A DNA stretch of 64,000 bases from RYN-230 sp963841695 (lineage in GTDB: Bacteria; Actinomycetota; Actinomycetes; Streptosporangiales; Streptosporangiaceae): contig CAWJDQ010000012.1 in NCBI GenBank assembly GCA_963841695.1, positions 1-64,000 of the forward strand, read 5' to 3'. Both the position numbers and the translations under genes were made by a program. Each line of letters opens with the position of its first letter. Position 1 is the first letter of the stretch. Of this stretch, positions 37,567-47,874 are shown in pieces. Under the pieces are notes generated by a model. The model was not told where the DNA came from. It was given only the letters and a program-made list of their open reading frames with translations, and did not search any database.

Positions 37567-38784
37567 TCACGCCGGGATGAGCCCGTGCGGATCGATGACG
37601 AACTTCTGCGCGGCACCCGTGTCGAAGTCGCGATAGCCGGCCGGTGCCTCGCCGAGCGGGATGACGGTGGCGTTCACCGCGTCGGCGATGTGCGCCCGGT
37701 CGTGCAGGATCGCCATCATCAGCTGCCGGTGATACATCATGACCGGGCACTGGCCGGTGACGAAGTAATGCGACTTCGCCCAGCCCAGGCCGAGGCGGAG
37801 ACTCAGCGACCCGGTCTTGGCGTTCTCGTCGATGCCGCCCGGATCGCCGGTGACGTACAGACCGGGGATGCCGAGGCCGGCGCCTGCCCGCGCGATGGTC
37901 ATGATGTCGTTCAGGACGGTCGCGGGGGCCTCGACGGCGTTGGACCCATGGCCACGGGCCTCGAAGCCCACGCAGTCCACTGCCGCGTCCACCTCGGGCT
38001 CGCCCAGGATCTGCTCGATCTGGTCCCCGAGGGACGCGTCCTGGCTCAGGTCGACTGTCTCGCAGCCGAAGCTGCGGGCCTGCGCGAGCCGCCGGGCGTT
38101 CATGTCGCCCACGATGACCACCGCCGCGCCGAGCAGCAGCGCCGAATACGCGGCGGCCAGCCCGACCGGCCCCGCGCCCGCGATATAGACCGTGGACCCC
38201 GTGGTCACCCCCGCCGTGTGTGCGCCGTGGTAGCCGGTGGGGAAGATGTCAGACAGCATGGTGAGGTCACGGATCTTCGCCATGGCCTGATCCCGGTCCG
38301 GGAACTTCAGCAGGTTGAAGTCGGCGTAGGGGACCATGACGTACTCGGCCTGGCCGCCGACCCAGCCGCCCATGTCGACGTACCCGTAGGCCGAACCCGG
38401 CCGGTCGGGGTTGACGTTCAGGCAGATCCCGGTCTTGCGTTCCTTGCAGTTGCGGCAGCGCCCGCACGCGATGTTGAACGGCACGCTGCACAGGTCGCCG
38501 ACCTTGATGAACTCCACGCCCGGGCCGGCCTCGATCACCTCGCCGGTGATCTCGTGGCCGAGCACGAGCCCGGCCGGCGCGGTGGTCCGGCCGCGGACCA
38601 TGTGCTGGTCGCTGCCGCAGATGTTGGTCGAGACCACCCGCAGGATGACCCCGTGCGGGCATTTCCGCCCGACGTTCGCCGGGTTGACCCCGGGGCCGTC
38701 CTGCAGCTCCAGCGTCGGGTAGTCGATGGTCTGGACCTCTACCTTGCCCGGCCCGATGTAGGCGACGGCGCGGTTTCCTGACAT
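37567..38784 (-). CDS. fdhA: Glutathione-independent formaldehyde dehydrogenase
   Basis: 405 residues, zinc alcohol-dehydrogenase family. Catalytic zinc site STNICGSDQHMVRG and LGHEITGEVIEAG; structural zinc Cys in CGRCRNCKERKTGIC; cofactor turn VYIAGAGPVGLAAAYSA with GDMN after it. The insertions typical of the Pseudomonas-type enzyme (GYVDMGGWVGGQAEYVMVPY) are present. It probably oxidises formaldehyde to formate with NAD+ without needing a thiol, using tightly bound cofactor. AAGGAGG precedes the ATG at 38784. Intact. Confidence 0.92.
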   Translation of the reverse strand: MSGNRAVAYIGPGKVEVQTIDYPTLELQDGPGVNPANVGRKCPHGVILRVVSTNICGSDQHMVRGRTTAPAGLVLGHEITGEVIEAGPGVEFIKVGDLCSVPFNIACGRCRNCKERKTGICLNVNPDRPGSAYGYVDMGGWVGGQAEYVMVPYADFNLLKFPDRDQAMAKIRDLTMLSDIFPTGYHGAHTAGVTTGSTVYIAGAGPVGLAAAYSALLLGAAVVIVGDMNARRLAQARSFGCETVDLSQDASLGDQIEQILGEPEVDAAVDCVGFEARGHGSNAVEAPATVLNDIMTIARAGAGLGIPGLYVTGDPGGIDENAKTGSLSLRLGLGWAKSHYFVTGQCPVMMYHRQLMMAILHDRAHIADAVNATVIPLGEAPAGYRDFDTGAAQKFVIDPHGLIPA

Positions 38785-38890
38785 GGCGTACCTCCTTGTG
38801 CGCTCGGCCATGGCTGGCCGGGCGCACAGCGGGGATGCGGGCGGTCCAGGCCACGGCGTGTCTTCCGCTGACCGCCTCTACCCGCTCTCA

Positions 38891-38930
38891 CCTGTCCTAA
38901 AGGGGGCATAAGGGTGCCTTGCCGGACAGG
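38891..38930. terminator. Stem-loop downstream of the GAF-SpoIIE gene
   Basis: CCTGTCC (38891-38897) pairs exactly with GGACAGG (38924-38930), with an inner AAGG/CCTT pair. It lies about 110 bases past the stop of the gene at 39040-40308 and upstream of fdhA, so it could be a terminator or an operator. No T-tract. Confidence 0.4.
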
Positions 38931-39039
38931 AAGCCGGGTCGGTGCAGGCCCGCGGGTGCCCGGCGCATGAAACCCTGGCTCGTGGGGAGTTAGCGGCCCA
39001 CCTCACGCTGTCCTGACCGCCAGTCACCCGGCCGCGGCT

Positions 39040-40308
39040 TCAGCCGTTGCTGCCGGGGGCGCCGGGTGTGCGGCAGAGAATGAGCAGCGCGATGTCATCC
39101 TCGTGGGTGCTGTAGTCGCTCATGGCCGCCATGACCGTGGCACACGCGGATTCGGGGTCGGCAGTGGTGAGAGCGGCGGACAGCCGCGCGATGCCGTCGT
39201 CGAGGGGCCGGTCCCGGCGCTCGACCAGCCCGTCGGTATAGAGGCAGAGCACGGCGCCGGGGGGAAGGGGCACGGCGCTTTCGTGCCGCGGTGCCGGTCC
39301 GGCCACGCCGATGGGCAGATCGGGAACGACTGCGACCGGGGCAGTTGGCTGGCCCGGCACGGCCAGCAGGGGCGGCAGGTGCCCCGCGCTGGTCAGGCGG
39401 ACCTCATCCAGCGACGGGCTGAACACGGCACAGAGCACCGTGGCCATCGCCTCCGGCTCGAAATGCCGCATCTTCCGGCCGAGGTAGTCCAGGATCTCGC
39501 CCGGGCTGCTGGCCAGCAGGGCGTAGGCACGCAGCGCGCTGCGCATCCGTCCCATGATCACCGCCGCGTTGAGGCCGGTCCCGGTGACGTCGCCGATCAC
39601 GGCGCACACCTCGCCGGAGGGCAGGGGGAACACGTCATACCAGTCGCCACCGAGATGGCCGGCACCGGGAATGTAGCGGGCGGCCATGCCCAGCCCGCCG
39701 ATCGCGGGGAGGGCGGAGGGCAGCAGGCTGTGCTGCAGCGCTGCGGTGGCGGCGCGGTCCACCTGGTGGCTGAGGGCCTGGACCGCTACGGCGGCCCGGT
39801 CCGCCGCGAGCTGCAGCAGGTCCGTGTCCTCGCTGGTGAAGGTCCGGGGACTCAGCGCGCCGACGTGCAGCACGCCGATCACCGCCCCGTCAGCGAGCAG
39901 CGGGGCACCGGCCAGGGACCGGATGCCCTTGTCCAGCAAGATCGGATTGACCACGTTGGTGTGATCCACCTCGTCGATGATCACCGGCCGGCCCTCGGCC
40001 GCGATCCGCCCGGCGAATCCGCGGCCCAGCGGGATCCGCACCCCCTGCCGCACCTCTTCTTCCAGGCCGCTGGCCACGGTCGCCACCAGGTGCCCGGACC
40101 GGGGATCCAGCAGCAGCACCGCGGCCGTGTCGGCCTGCAGGGCGTCCTTAACCCGGTCCGCCAGCGTCTGGAGCATGGCCTGGGGATCGAGCATGGACAG
40201 CGCGGCGTCAGTGATGGACTGGATATCGCGGAGCTTCTCGGCCCAGCCCGGGAGCACCGCCGCGGGCGTCCGGGCAGTGTCAGCGCGGGCGGGGTAATCC
40301 GCAGGCAC
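39040..40308 (-). CDS. GAF domain SpoIIE-type PP2C phosphatase
   Basis: 422 residues. GAF domain at about 30-185 (AAVLLLDPRSGHLVATVASG, IRSLAGAPLLADGAVIGVLH), a linker helix (AATAALQHSLLPSALPAI), then the phosphatase: LGGDWYDVFPLPSGEVCAVI, GDVTGTGLNAAVIMGRMRS, LTSAGHLPPLL and CLYTDGLVERRD with a final HEDDIALLIL. Metal-binding Asp residues are in place. A soluble switch protein acting on anti-anti-sigma factors, with the GAF domain as input. Start GTG at 40308. Intact. Confidence 0.93.
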   Translation of the reverse strand: MPADYPARADTARTPAAVLPGWAEKLRDIQSITDAALSMLDPQAMLQTLADRVKDALQADTAAVLLLDPRSGHLVATVASGLEEEVRQGVRIPLGRGFAGRIAAEGRPVIIDEVDHTNVVNPILLDKGIRSLAGAPLLADGAVIGVLHVGALSPRTFTSEDTDLLQLAADRAAVAVQALSHQVDRAATAALQHSLLPSALPAIGGLGMAARYIPGAGHLGGDWYDVFPLPSGEVCAVIGDVTGTGLNAAVIMGRMRSALRAYALLASSPGEILDYLGRKMRHFEPEAMATVLCAVFSPSLDEVRLTSAGHLPPLLAVPGQPTAPVAVVPDLPIGVAGPAPRHESAVPLPPGAVLCLYTDGLVERRDRPLDDGIARLSAALTTADPESACATVMAAMSDYSTHEDDIALLILCRTPGAPGSNG

Positions 40309-40443
40309 CAGCCCGCACCGCCTTCCGGAGGCACACAGCGAACGTTGGGCACGGGCCTATGTGGTCAGGCCCGCGCGGCGATGCTCCGATACTAAGGCCC
40401 GGCCCGCCCGGTGATCATCGATGCGGCTGGCCGGGCGCCCCGT

Positions 40444-40881
40444 TCAGGGTGCGGCGGCGGCGAGCGCGCCGTCGACCCAGGCCCGCAGGGCAGGCAGGGG
40501 GAGGGCACCGGTCTGCCGGGCTGCCACCCGTCCGCCGCGCAGCACCAGCAGGGTCGGGATGGCCTGGGCCTCGAACCGCTGGGAGATCTGCGGCGAGACG
40601 TCGACGTTCACCTTGACCAGCTTCACCTGGCCTGCCAGGTCACGCGCCAGCTGCTCAAGCGCGGGGCTGACCATGCGGCAGGGCCCGCACCAGGGTGCCC
40701 ACAAGTCCACGATGACGGGAACCTTGGCGGCCTCCGCGATCTCGGCGAAGGTGGTGTCGTCGGCGTCGGCGATCCACGGCAGCGGCTGATGGCACCGGCC
40801 GCACCGGGGCGTCCCGGCGGCCGCGGCCGGCACCCGGTTCGCCTGGCCGCAGTGCCCGCACCGGATTTGCCCGCTGGTCAT
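40444..40881 (-). CDS. Thioredoxin with N-terminal zinc ribbon (Trx2/TrxC type)
   Basis: 145 residues. The N-terminus has two CxxC pairs (Cys8/11 and Cys27/30), the zinc ribbon of thioredoxin 2. The thioredoxin fold follows with the active site WAPWCGPCRM (Cys65, Cys68) and the cis-Pro in AIPTLLVL. Reduces protein disulfides; the zinc ribbon makes this type responsive to oxidative stress. It ends a group with two Rieske proteins on the same strand, 21 bases after the nearer one. Confidence 0.95.
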   Translation of the reverse strand: MTSGQIRCGHCGQANRVPAAAAGTPRCGRCHQPLPWIADADDTTFAEIAEAAKVPVIVDLWAPWCGPCRMVSPALEQLARDLAGQVKLVKVNVDVSPQISQRFEAQAIPTLLVLRGGRVAARQTGALPLPALRAWVDGALAAAAP

Positions 40882-40902
40882 GCCTTCATTATCCCGATGA
40901 CC

Positions 40903-41259
40903 TCAGCCCGGCGGATGACGGGGGAGGGGCGCGTCGTTGAGCTGCTGGTCGATGTCGACGAGGATCGCGTCGTCTTCGATCTTGCATGCGTACACGGGGA
41001 TGGGGCCGCAGGCAAACACGCCCACGGCCTCGCCGGTGGTCAGGTCGTAGCGGGACGCGTGCGAGGCGCAGACCAGCGTGTCATCGTCCTGGAGGGTGCC
41101 CTCGTGCAGGGGTTGCTGCTGGTGGGTGCAGGTGTTGTGGATCGCCCTGACGTCCTCATCATCGAGGCGGATGAGGCAGATCGGCTCGCGCAACTCCTCC
41201 ACGAGCAGGGTGTCGCCGACCTCCAGATCGTCGAGGTTCGCGACGACTACGAACGTCAT
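40903..41259 (-). CDS. Rieske [2Fe-2S] ferredoxin
   Basis: 118 residues. Cluster ligands CTH (Cys44, His46) and CASH (Cys64, His67), with MTFVVVANLDDLEVGDTLLV before them. A soluble electron carrier like those of ring-hydroxylating oxygenases; no oxygenase is nearby. The ATG at 41259 overlaps the stop of the upstream gene (ATGA), so it is translationally coupled to the Rieske/DUF2231 membrane protein. The first ligand is followed by QQQPLHEG rather than the usual G-rich turn, which may alter the cluster potential. Confidence 0.92.
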   Translation of the reverse strand: MTFVVVANLDDLEVGDTLLVEELREPICLIRLDDEDVRAIHNTCTHQQQPLHEGTLQDDDTLVCASHASRYDLTTGEAVGVFACGPIPVYACKIEDDAILVDIDQQLNDAPLPRHPPG

Positions 41260-42262
41260 GGCTGTGTCCTTCCAGTTGCGGGCCGCCGGGGTGCCGGCAG
41301 GCTGCCGCGCACCTCTATCCAGCCGTTGCGGATCCGGGTCGGGAGCACGGGCTGCGGCTGGCTGGCCGGGCCGCGGCCGACGCAGCCGTCGGCCAGCGCG
41401 AAGCGGGCCCCGTGCAGTGGGCAGGTCACGGCCAGGCCCGCGACCGTGCCCCGGCTGAGCAGCCCGCCAGCGTGGCTGCAGACGTTGTCGAGCGCGTAGA
41501 GGGTGCCGCGGTGGCGGTACAGCATGACCTGCCGGCCCTCGGCCTCGACGGCGGTCGGCGTGTCGTCGGGCAGGTCGGCCTCCTGGAGCGCGCGGGTCCA
41601 CCGCCGCGGCCCGATGGCCCAGGCCACCCGGTTGACCATCACGCCCCTCGTGAAGACGAGATGACCGCCCAGGTAACCTGCGCCCGCCGTGACCGTGAAG
41701 CTGGCCGCGGCCAGCGCGCGGGCCGCGGCGCGGTGGCCGGCCATCCGGGTGCCCAGGGAGGCGCCTTGCAGGCCGAGGGCCACCGTGTTGAGGAGGCCGT
41801 GCATGAGCCCGACGCGGCGGTCCTCCTCGTTACTGACGGTCCAGTCGCTGAGGCCGGTCACGGCGGTGGCGACAGAGGCGAGGATGCCGGCCGCGCTGAG
41901 CACGCCTGCCGCGTCGAGTCCCGGCCGGGGCGCCGGGTCACGGTCCGCAATGTCCAGCACCATGACGCCCGACCACAGCCCGATGGGCAGGTCGCTCAGG
42001 GCCGGGTGTATCGGGTGGCCGGCCCATCGGCCGCCATGCAGCAGCTCAAGGGCCAGATTGTCCTGGTGCCGCTCGCGGGCTGGTACCAGCACCGCGGCGA
42101 GCTGGTCGCTCAGGGTCCGGAGCCAGCCGATCCGGTCGACCGAGGCCAGGAGATCGCTGTGCCAGCTGACCAGCCGGGTGGCAGGGAACGGGGAGCCCGG
42201 GCAGGCCCGCCCTGCTGGCCGGCTGCGGGCGGATCGTCGCCCCGGTCGCTGCCTGTTCGCAT
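41256..42262 (-). CDS. DUF2231 membrane protein fused to a Rieske domain
   Basis: About 335 residues. The first part has DUF2231 features: HPIHPALSDLPIGLWSGVMV and further hydrophobic segments (AAGILASVATAVTGLSDW, ARALAAASFTVTAGAGYLGG). The C-terminal Rieske domain has CSHAGGLL and CPLHGARF as ligands. So a cytochrome-like electron path at the membrane is likely. Start uncertain: the ATG at 42262 has an excellent GGAGG but needs one frame shift near 42190-42200 to join; the open frame otherwise begins at a GTG at 42296. Partner of the soluble Rieske protein that overlaps its stop. Confidence 0.82.
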
Positions 42263-42481
42263 GAGGTTCCTCCACGTCGGCGTCAGCTCGTGGCACGACT
42301 CTGAAGAGATCTTCTAGCTCTTTGCCTGTCCCGCTCGTCTCAGCTCGCTACACCTGCCTGGTCGCCCCGCGGGCCTCGCCGCTCCCAGGCCGTGGACACC
42401 GGCGCCCGTACGGGGATGCAGCCGGGAGAGCTGCCGCGCCCCCCGATTTCCTCTAACGAAAACCCCGCCCGCCACTCACGC

Positions 42482-42673
42482 TTATTCCTGTGCTCCCGCG
42501 CCGGGGATATCAGGCCGCCAATGCTGCAGTTCCTCCGCTGCTTTGTCCAGGCCCAGCTCTTCCAGCGGGCTGCCCTGTCCCATGCGCAAGTGGCGCAATA
42601 CGGTGGCCAGGAATTCATCCATCGCCGCCGTGACCTTCTCCCCGGCCGTGCCCTCCGGCTTCTCATCTGTCAT
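42482..42673 (-). CDS. Small acidic hypothetical protein
   Basis: 63 residues, rich in Glu and Leu: TAAMDEFLATVLRHLRMGQ and SPLEELGLDKAAEELQHWRP suggest two helices. No motif. Codon use looks coding. No strong ribosome binding site. The surrounding 42297-42481 holds nothing recognised. Confidence 0.5.
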   Translation of the reverse strand: MTDEKPEGTAGEKVTAAMDEFLATVLRHLRMGQGSPLEELGLDKAAEELQHWRPDIPGAGAQE

Positions 42674-42699
42674 AGAGGTAGCCTGCCACGGGTCGCCAG

Positions 42700-43581
42700 T
42701 CAGGGCCCACTCTGACCGGGGCCTCGTTGACCGGGATCAGGTTTCATCGTCGCCGGGGCAGTCTGCGTCAGAAAGACGACTCCGACGCACATCACCGCGA
42801 AGCCGAACGCCGCCAGGGCCAGTACTACGGCGTCAGGCTTGAAACGCTCGTCAAACAGCCACACGCTCAGGGCGATACTGACGATCGGATCGACGATCAC
42901 CAAGAACGGCTGGGAGACCCGCAGCGGCCCGACGTGCAGGGCCACCTGTTGCAGGAGGGTGCCGGCCGCACCGCCCACGGCCAGGGCGTACACGGGCCAG
43001 CGCGTGAGCATTCCGGCCACGCCGAACTGGGTGAGCGTGTCCGTGGTGGCCTTGATGATCGTCGCCTCGAGCGCCCAGATGGTCCCGGCCGCCGCGGCGT
43101 ACAGGGCCGCGCGCCGGCCCGGGGATCCTCGCTGCGCCGCGGCGGCCAGCACGGCAGCGCCGGCCCCGCAGGTCAGTGCGGCGACGATCCAGTGCTGACT
43201 CGTCGGGGTGGGATGGCCTCCTTCGGGCTCCCCGGCGACGATGAATACGGCCAGGCCAGCGCAGGTCAAAGCGGCGGCGACCCAGGTTATCCACCGGATG
43301 GACTGATGAATCCAGAACTGGCGCAGTACGAGGCCGAACGCGAGCTCGGTGACCAGGAGCGGCTGCACGACCGACACCAGGCCGTCGTGCAGGGCGAGCG
43401 CCTGGAACAGGAATGCTGCAGCCAGGGCAACCCACCCGAAAAGCCACAGCGGATTGCGGAACAAGTACAGGACCACCCGCCAGCCCGACGAGCGGCGTGG
43501 ATCCGCAGTGCTGGCCATGTGCTGAGTGCTGACACTGACCGCGTTAGACAAAGCAGCGAGCAGAGCGAACACGACGGCCAT
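42700..43581 (-). CDS. DMT (EamA/NIPA-like) family transporter
   Basis: 293 residues, nine or ten hydrophobic segments. MAVVFALLAALSNAVSVSTQ opens the first; NPLWLFGWVALAAAFLFQAL, VVQPLLVTELAFGLVLRQFW and PFLVIVDPIVSIALSVWLFD are typical DMT signatures. The family exports metabolites or transports Mg2+ (NIPA-like); I cannot choose. The ATG at 43581 is used because the 13 residues upstream look non-transmembrane and lack a site. Intact. Confidence 0.85.
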   Translation of the reverse strand: MAVVFALLAALSNAVSVSTQHMASTADPRRSSGWRVVLYLFRNPLWLFGWVALAAAFLFQALALHDGLVSVVQPLLVTELAFGLVLRQFWIHQSIRWITWVAAALTCAGLAVFIVAGEPEGGHPTPTSQHWIVAALTCGAGAAVLAAAAQRGSPGRRAALYAAAAGTIWALEATIIKATTDTLTQFGVAGMLTRWPVYALAVGGAAGTLLQQVALHVGPLRVSQPFLVIVDPIVSIALSVWLFDERFKPDAVVLALAAFGFAVMCVGVVFLTQTAPATMKPDPGQRGPGQSGP

Positions 43582-43661
43582 GCTGGCCACCCTAGATCGC
43601 CCGGGCCGGGCCACCGGCAATCCGGAAGCTTAATGAATGCGATTCCCTTCTGGAGAGGATC

Positions 43662-44096
43662 TCAACTGGGCGTAATTGCCAGGATCACCGGCCTGGTGCG
43701 CGGGCGGCCGAGGTGCAGGGCGGAATGCACGAACTGCAGCGGCCTGACGATCAGGATGTCGGCCCGGTACTTGTCGGCGATGAGCCGCTCGGTGCCGATG
43801 GCCTCAGGCTCCGGGAGGACTTCCGCCACGGCGGCTACCGGTTCGCCGCGAAGCAGGCCGCAGGCTGTGCAGGACGCCACCTGAACCACGGGATTGCGGC
43901 GGATGCGCTTTACTTTTCCGGCCGCGGCATCGGTCTCCACCAGCAGCCTGCCGTCTTGCTGCACGAACCAGACCGGAGTGGCCACGGCCGTGCCGTCGGC
44001 CTTATAGCTGATAATGCTCAGATACTTGCCGCGGAACACTGGTGGCGTGTCCGCCCGGTCTGGTGACTGGCAGGCGCGCGCTGCATTGTCCGTCAT
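43662..44096 (-). CDS. PPOX class F420-dependent oxidoreductase
   Basis: 144 residues. Split-barrel flavin/F420-binding fold of the pyridoxamine-phosphate-oxidase superfamily: KYLSIISYKADGTAVATPVW, FVQQDGRLLVETDAAAGK and VKRIRRNPVVQVASCTACG. This arrangement (TPVWF...K.KRIRRNP) marks the actinobacterial F420-dependent subgroup. It reduces small substrates with F420H2. It fits the NADPH:F420-type reductase at 8264. Intact. Confidence 0.85.
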   Translation of the reverse strand: MTDNAARACQSPDRADTPPVFRGKYLSIISYKADGTAVATPVWFVQQDGRLLVETDAAAGKVKRIRRNPVVQVASCTACGLLRGEPVAAVAEVLPEPEAIGTERLIADKYRADILIVRPLQFVHSALHLGRPRTRPVILAITPS

Positions 44097-44155
44097 GGCG
44101 ATCCTCGCCTTTCTCGCGGCCGGCCCCAGGCCGCCTCCTGGTGCTCCGGCCCCGC

Positions 44156-44593
44156 TTACCGCTCCTCGGGGACGACGACGACCGGGCAGTGCGCCTGGTG
44201 CACGACCTTGCTGCTGACCGAGCCGAGCATCAGGCGCGCGAACCCCCCGCCGCCACGTGAGCCCACGACCACCAGGTCAGCATCGCGCGACGCATTGACG
44301 AGCTCCCGGGCGGAGAAACCATTCACCGCGCGGACAGTCACCGACGGGGGCCGGGAATCGCCGAGCAAGGTGAGTGCTTTCCTGGTCGCCTCTTCCGCTG
44401 CCTGCTGGGCCTGTTCCACGGCCGGCGCGTCAGGGGGAAGAATGATCGGGTTGCCGGTCCAGCCACTGACCGGGACCTCATGCACGGTGAGTACGGTCAG
44501 CGGAACATGCAGGGCCCCGGCCTCTTTCGCCGCCCACTCGAGCGCCCGGTGACCGCCGTGCGATCCATCGACGCCTACGATGACTCCGGACAT
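44156..44593 (-). CDS. Universal stress protein
   Basis: 145 residues. MSGVIVGVDGSHGGHRALEW at the start, then ADLVVVGSRGGGGFARLMLGS plus SVSSKVVHQAHCPVVVV, the ATP-binding G-2x-G-9x-G(S/T) motif of the UspA family. ATP-binding USPs are linked to dormancy and stress survival in actinobacteria. Close relative of the USP at 54834. It follows the P-type ATPase, overlapping its end by about 19 bases. Confidence 0.95.
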   Translation of the reverse strand: MSGVIVGVDGSHGGHRALEWAAKEAGALHVPLTVLTVHEVPVSGWTGNPIILPPDAPAVEQAQQAAEEATRKALTLLGDSRPPSVTVRAVNGFSARELVNASRDADLVVVGSRGGGGFARLMLGSVSSKVVHQAHCPVVVVPEER

Positions 44594-47500
44594 TTCCCGT
44601 TCCCTTCTAGGGTGGGCCCCGGCGGGCAGCGCGAGGCCTCGGCTCTACTGTTCCGGCTCAGCCGTGCTCTGCTCAGAGGCGTTCGGGCAGCGGCCTGGGG
44701 TCCATGGTCCTGGGCCGCGCACGACGAAGCCGCGGGCGCGGGCGGGCTGGCCTGGGCAGGCGGGACCGGGCCGGGCCGGGGCTCTCGCGTGCCGCGGCGG
44801 GCGGTGCGCTGGCGCAGCAGCAGGCGGCGGAGTTCGTCGGCTCCCCAGACGATGAACGGGAACGGGGCCACGGTGGCGAGCTGGGCAGGACTGAGGGGCG
44901 CCGTGCCGACGATGCTGTTCATGACGGGGAGGTAGATCAGGCCGGCCGCGAACGCGAGCGCTATCGCGATGGCGCCCAGCAGGAACCGGTTGGAGAATAT
45001 GCCGACCGAGCGCAGCGAGGCGTGGTCGGTGCGGACCGCGAACGCGGTGCCGATCTGGCAGGCGACGATGCCGAGCCAGGCCACCGTGGTGGCCTGCTGG
45101 TAGGCGTGGTGCAGCAGGCTCCCGGGCCCGGTGGCGGCACCGGCGTGCCATCCGGCGTGCCGCAGGGTGAGGAAGAACCCGGTCATGACGAGGGTGGCGG
45201 AGATGACGCCCAGGAACCCCCAGGCCCGGGCCAGCATCCGGCGGCTGATGACTCCCTGGGCAGCGGGTCTGGGGGGGCGGTCCATGAGCCCGGGCTCGGC
45301 CGGCTCCCGGCTGAGCGCCAGGGCGGGCAGTGTGTCGGTGCCCAGGTCGATGGCGAGGATCTGCATGACGGTCAGCGGCAGCGGGATCGCCCCGCCGGCC
45401 AGGGCGAAGACCAGGAAGGGGACGACCTCGGGGACGGCGTGGGTGAAGATGTAGCAGATGAACTTGCGGACGTTGTCGTAGATCCGCCGCCCGGATTCGA
45501 CGGCGGCGGCGATGGTCGCGAAGTTGTCGTCGGTGAGGATCATCGTCGCGGCCTCGCGGGCGACGTCGGTGCCGGAGCGGCCCATGGCGACGCCGATGTC
45601 CGCCCGTCGCAGCGCGGGGGCGTCGTTGACCCCGTCGCCGGTCATTGCGACGATCTGGCCGGCCGAGCGCAGCGCGTCGGCGATGCGGAGCTTGGCTTCG
45701 GGGGAGCTGCGGGCGAAGACGATTTCCGGGCCGGAGCCGAGCAGCTCATCGAGCTGGTCCTCGGTCATCGTGCCCAGCTCGGTACCGGTGATCACCGTCA
45801 TCCCACCCGTGCCGGTGCCGATGCCGACGCTGCGGGCGATCGCGGCGGCCGTGAGGCCGTTGTCGCCGGTGACCACGTGGACGCGGATGCCGGCCCGGTG
45901 CACGCGGGCGATCGCCGCGGGAACCTGCGGCCGCGGCGGGTCGAGCATGGCGACCATCCCGGTGAGGCACAGGTCCTGTTCGGCGTCCTGGCGGCGGGCG
46001 GGAGCAGCGGCACCGGCGGGCAGCATCCGGCAGGCGAGAGCCAGCACCCGCAGGCCGTGCTGCGCGTAACCCCGCATGACCCGGGCGGCCTCCTCGCGGT
46101 CGGCCGCGGTGATGGCCACGTCGTGGTGACCGCGCCGGACGCGGGTGACCCGGGCGAGCACCTCCTCCGGTGCGCCCTTGGTGTTCACCACCAGGCCGCC
46201 GCCCCGCTCGTCGACGGTGGTCATGAGCTTGAGCCGGGGGTCAAAGCGGAACAGCTGGCGGCGGCGCGCTTCCCGGCTGGCCCGGGACACATCCGCGGCC
46301 GCAGGCCGCCGCCAGCTCGAGCAGCGCAACCTCGGTCGGATCCCCGGCCGGCTGGCCGGCCGGGCCGCTCAGGTCCGCGTTGTTGCATCTGGCCATGCCC
46401 TGCGCGAGCAGGCTGGGCCCGTGGCTGGCGCCGCCGGCGGCCGGGGTCGCGCCGGGCGGGCTGGCGGGCCCGGCCACCGGCACACGGACCTCCCCGTCGG
46501 CGGTCCATACGGCGGTGACGCGCATCCTGTTCTCGGTGAGCGTGCCCGTCTTGTCGGTGCAGATGACGGAGGTCGATCCGAGGGTCTCCACCGCGGACAG
46601 CCGCTTGACCAGGGCGCCGCGGCGGGCCATCTCGCGCACCCCGACGGCGAGCGCCAGCGTGATCGTGGGCAGCAGACCTTCCGGGACGTTGGCGACCAGC
46701 AGCCCGATCGCGAAACTGGCGGCTGCGGCCATGCTCAGCCCGGCGGCCAGGCCGATCGGCAGGAACGCGATGCCCGCGCCCACGGCCACGAACGCGATCA
46801 GCAGCGTTGCCCGCCTGACCTGGCGTTCCAGCGGGCTATCGGTGCGCCCGGCCCGCTGGCTGAGCGCCGCGATCCGGCCCAGCTCGGTACCCATCCCGGT
46901 CGCCGTGACCAGGGCCTCTGCTTCCCCGCCGGTGCATGCGGTGCCGCTGAACACCACGTTGCTGGCCTGCAGCAGCGGCGCGCTGGGCTCGCCGGCCCCG
47001 GCGGTGCGGGTCACCGGCGCGGACTCGCCGGTGAGCGTCGACATGTCCACTTCCAGGCTGCCCGTCATGAGCCGGGCGTCCGCGCAGATGCTTTCCCCTT
47101 CCTCGATCAGGAGGACATCGCCCGGGACGAGCAGCCGGGCCTCGATTTCCTGCCTCCTGCCGTCACGCAGCACCCTGGCGCGCTCGGGAAGGAACGCGGC
47201 CAGCGCCTCCACAGCCCGCTCGGCCTGCATTTCCTGCGCGAACGCGAACGCAGCGTTCAGCACGATGACGGCGGCGATCGCGATCGCCAGCCGGGGTGTC
47301 CCGGTGATCCAGGCCAGGACCGCGGCCACCGCCAGCAGGACCGCGAGCGGCTGGGTGAATTGGGCGGCCAGCTCGCCCGGCCAGCGCCGGCCGCCCCGCC
47401 GGGCCAGCTCATTCGGGCCGGACACCTCCAGCCGCCGCGCGGCCTCACGACCCGGCAAGCCTCCTGGCCCGGCGCGCAGGTCCCGGAACAGCTGCGTCAT

Positions 47501-47647
47501 CGGCGGCAGCGAATCGTTCGGTCGTCCAGGCCCCGGGTCCCGTTCCGCAGCGGCCAGTCCCGCGCTGGCCGTGGCCCGGGCTGCTGTCCCGGGATCGTTC
47601 TGGGCCGCTGTGGGGCTCATCGTGAGGCTGCGTTCTGGCCGGTTCAC
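44575..47647 (-). CDS. Cation-translocating P-type ATPase, PMCA/SERCA-like (one frame break)
   Basis: About 1020 residues. N-terminal cation-ATPase region (FRDLRAGPGGLPGREAARRL), actuator motif LTGESAPVTR, phosphorylation site ICTDKTGTLTENRMR, membrane segment PEGLLPTITLALAVG, hinge MTGDGVNDAPALRRADIGVA and a C-terminal membrane half (DLGTDTLPALALSREPAE). This is the P2-type layout that exports Ca2+ or Mn2+. One frame break at the GCGGCCGC near 46296-46303 (one extra C). GTG at 47647 with GGGAG upstream is the likeliest start; ATG at 47620 or 47683 are alternatives. Confidence 0.9.
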
Positions 47648-47874
47648 CGCGTCACTCCCGCGAAGCTCTCTTCCCGGTAGCACCCAGCGGGGATCTCATG
47701 CTGCGCGCCTTCAAAGCCGCCGTCGGGGGATGGCCCGGCCGGCGTAAGCCGTCCTCTCCACTGCACGCCGCATGTGCCTGCCCAGGCCAGGGACCTACGT
47801 CACCCGAGGCGGGTGAGGAAGGTAACCAGGCCGGTGGCTGAACGCAGGCGTCACCCGACCGGGCTGGCGGCTGC

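Noticed and set aside
44594..44640. DosR-type box upstream of the USP gene at 44156
   Set aside because: The region has GGGAACGGGAAATGTCC but no dyad of the DosR kind, and nothing similar precedes the second USP gene.
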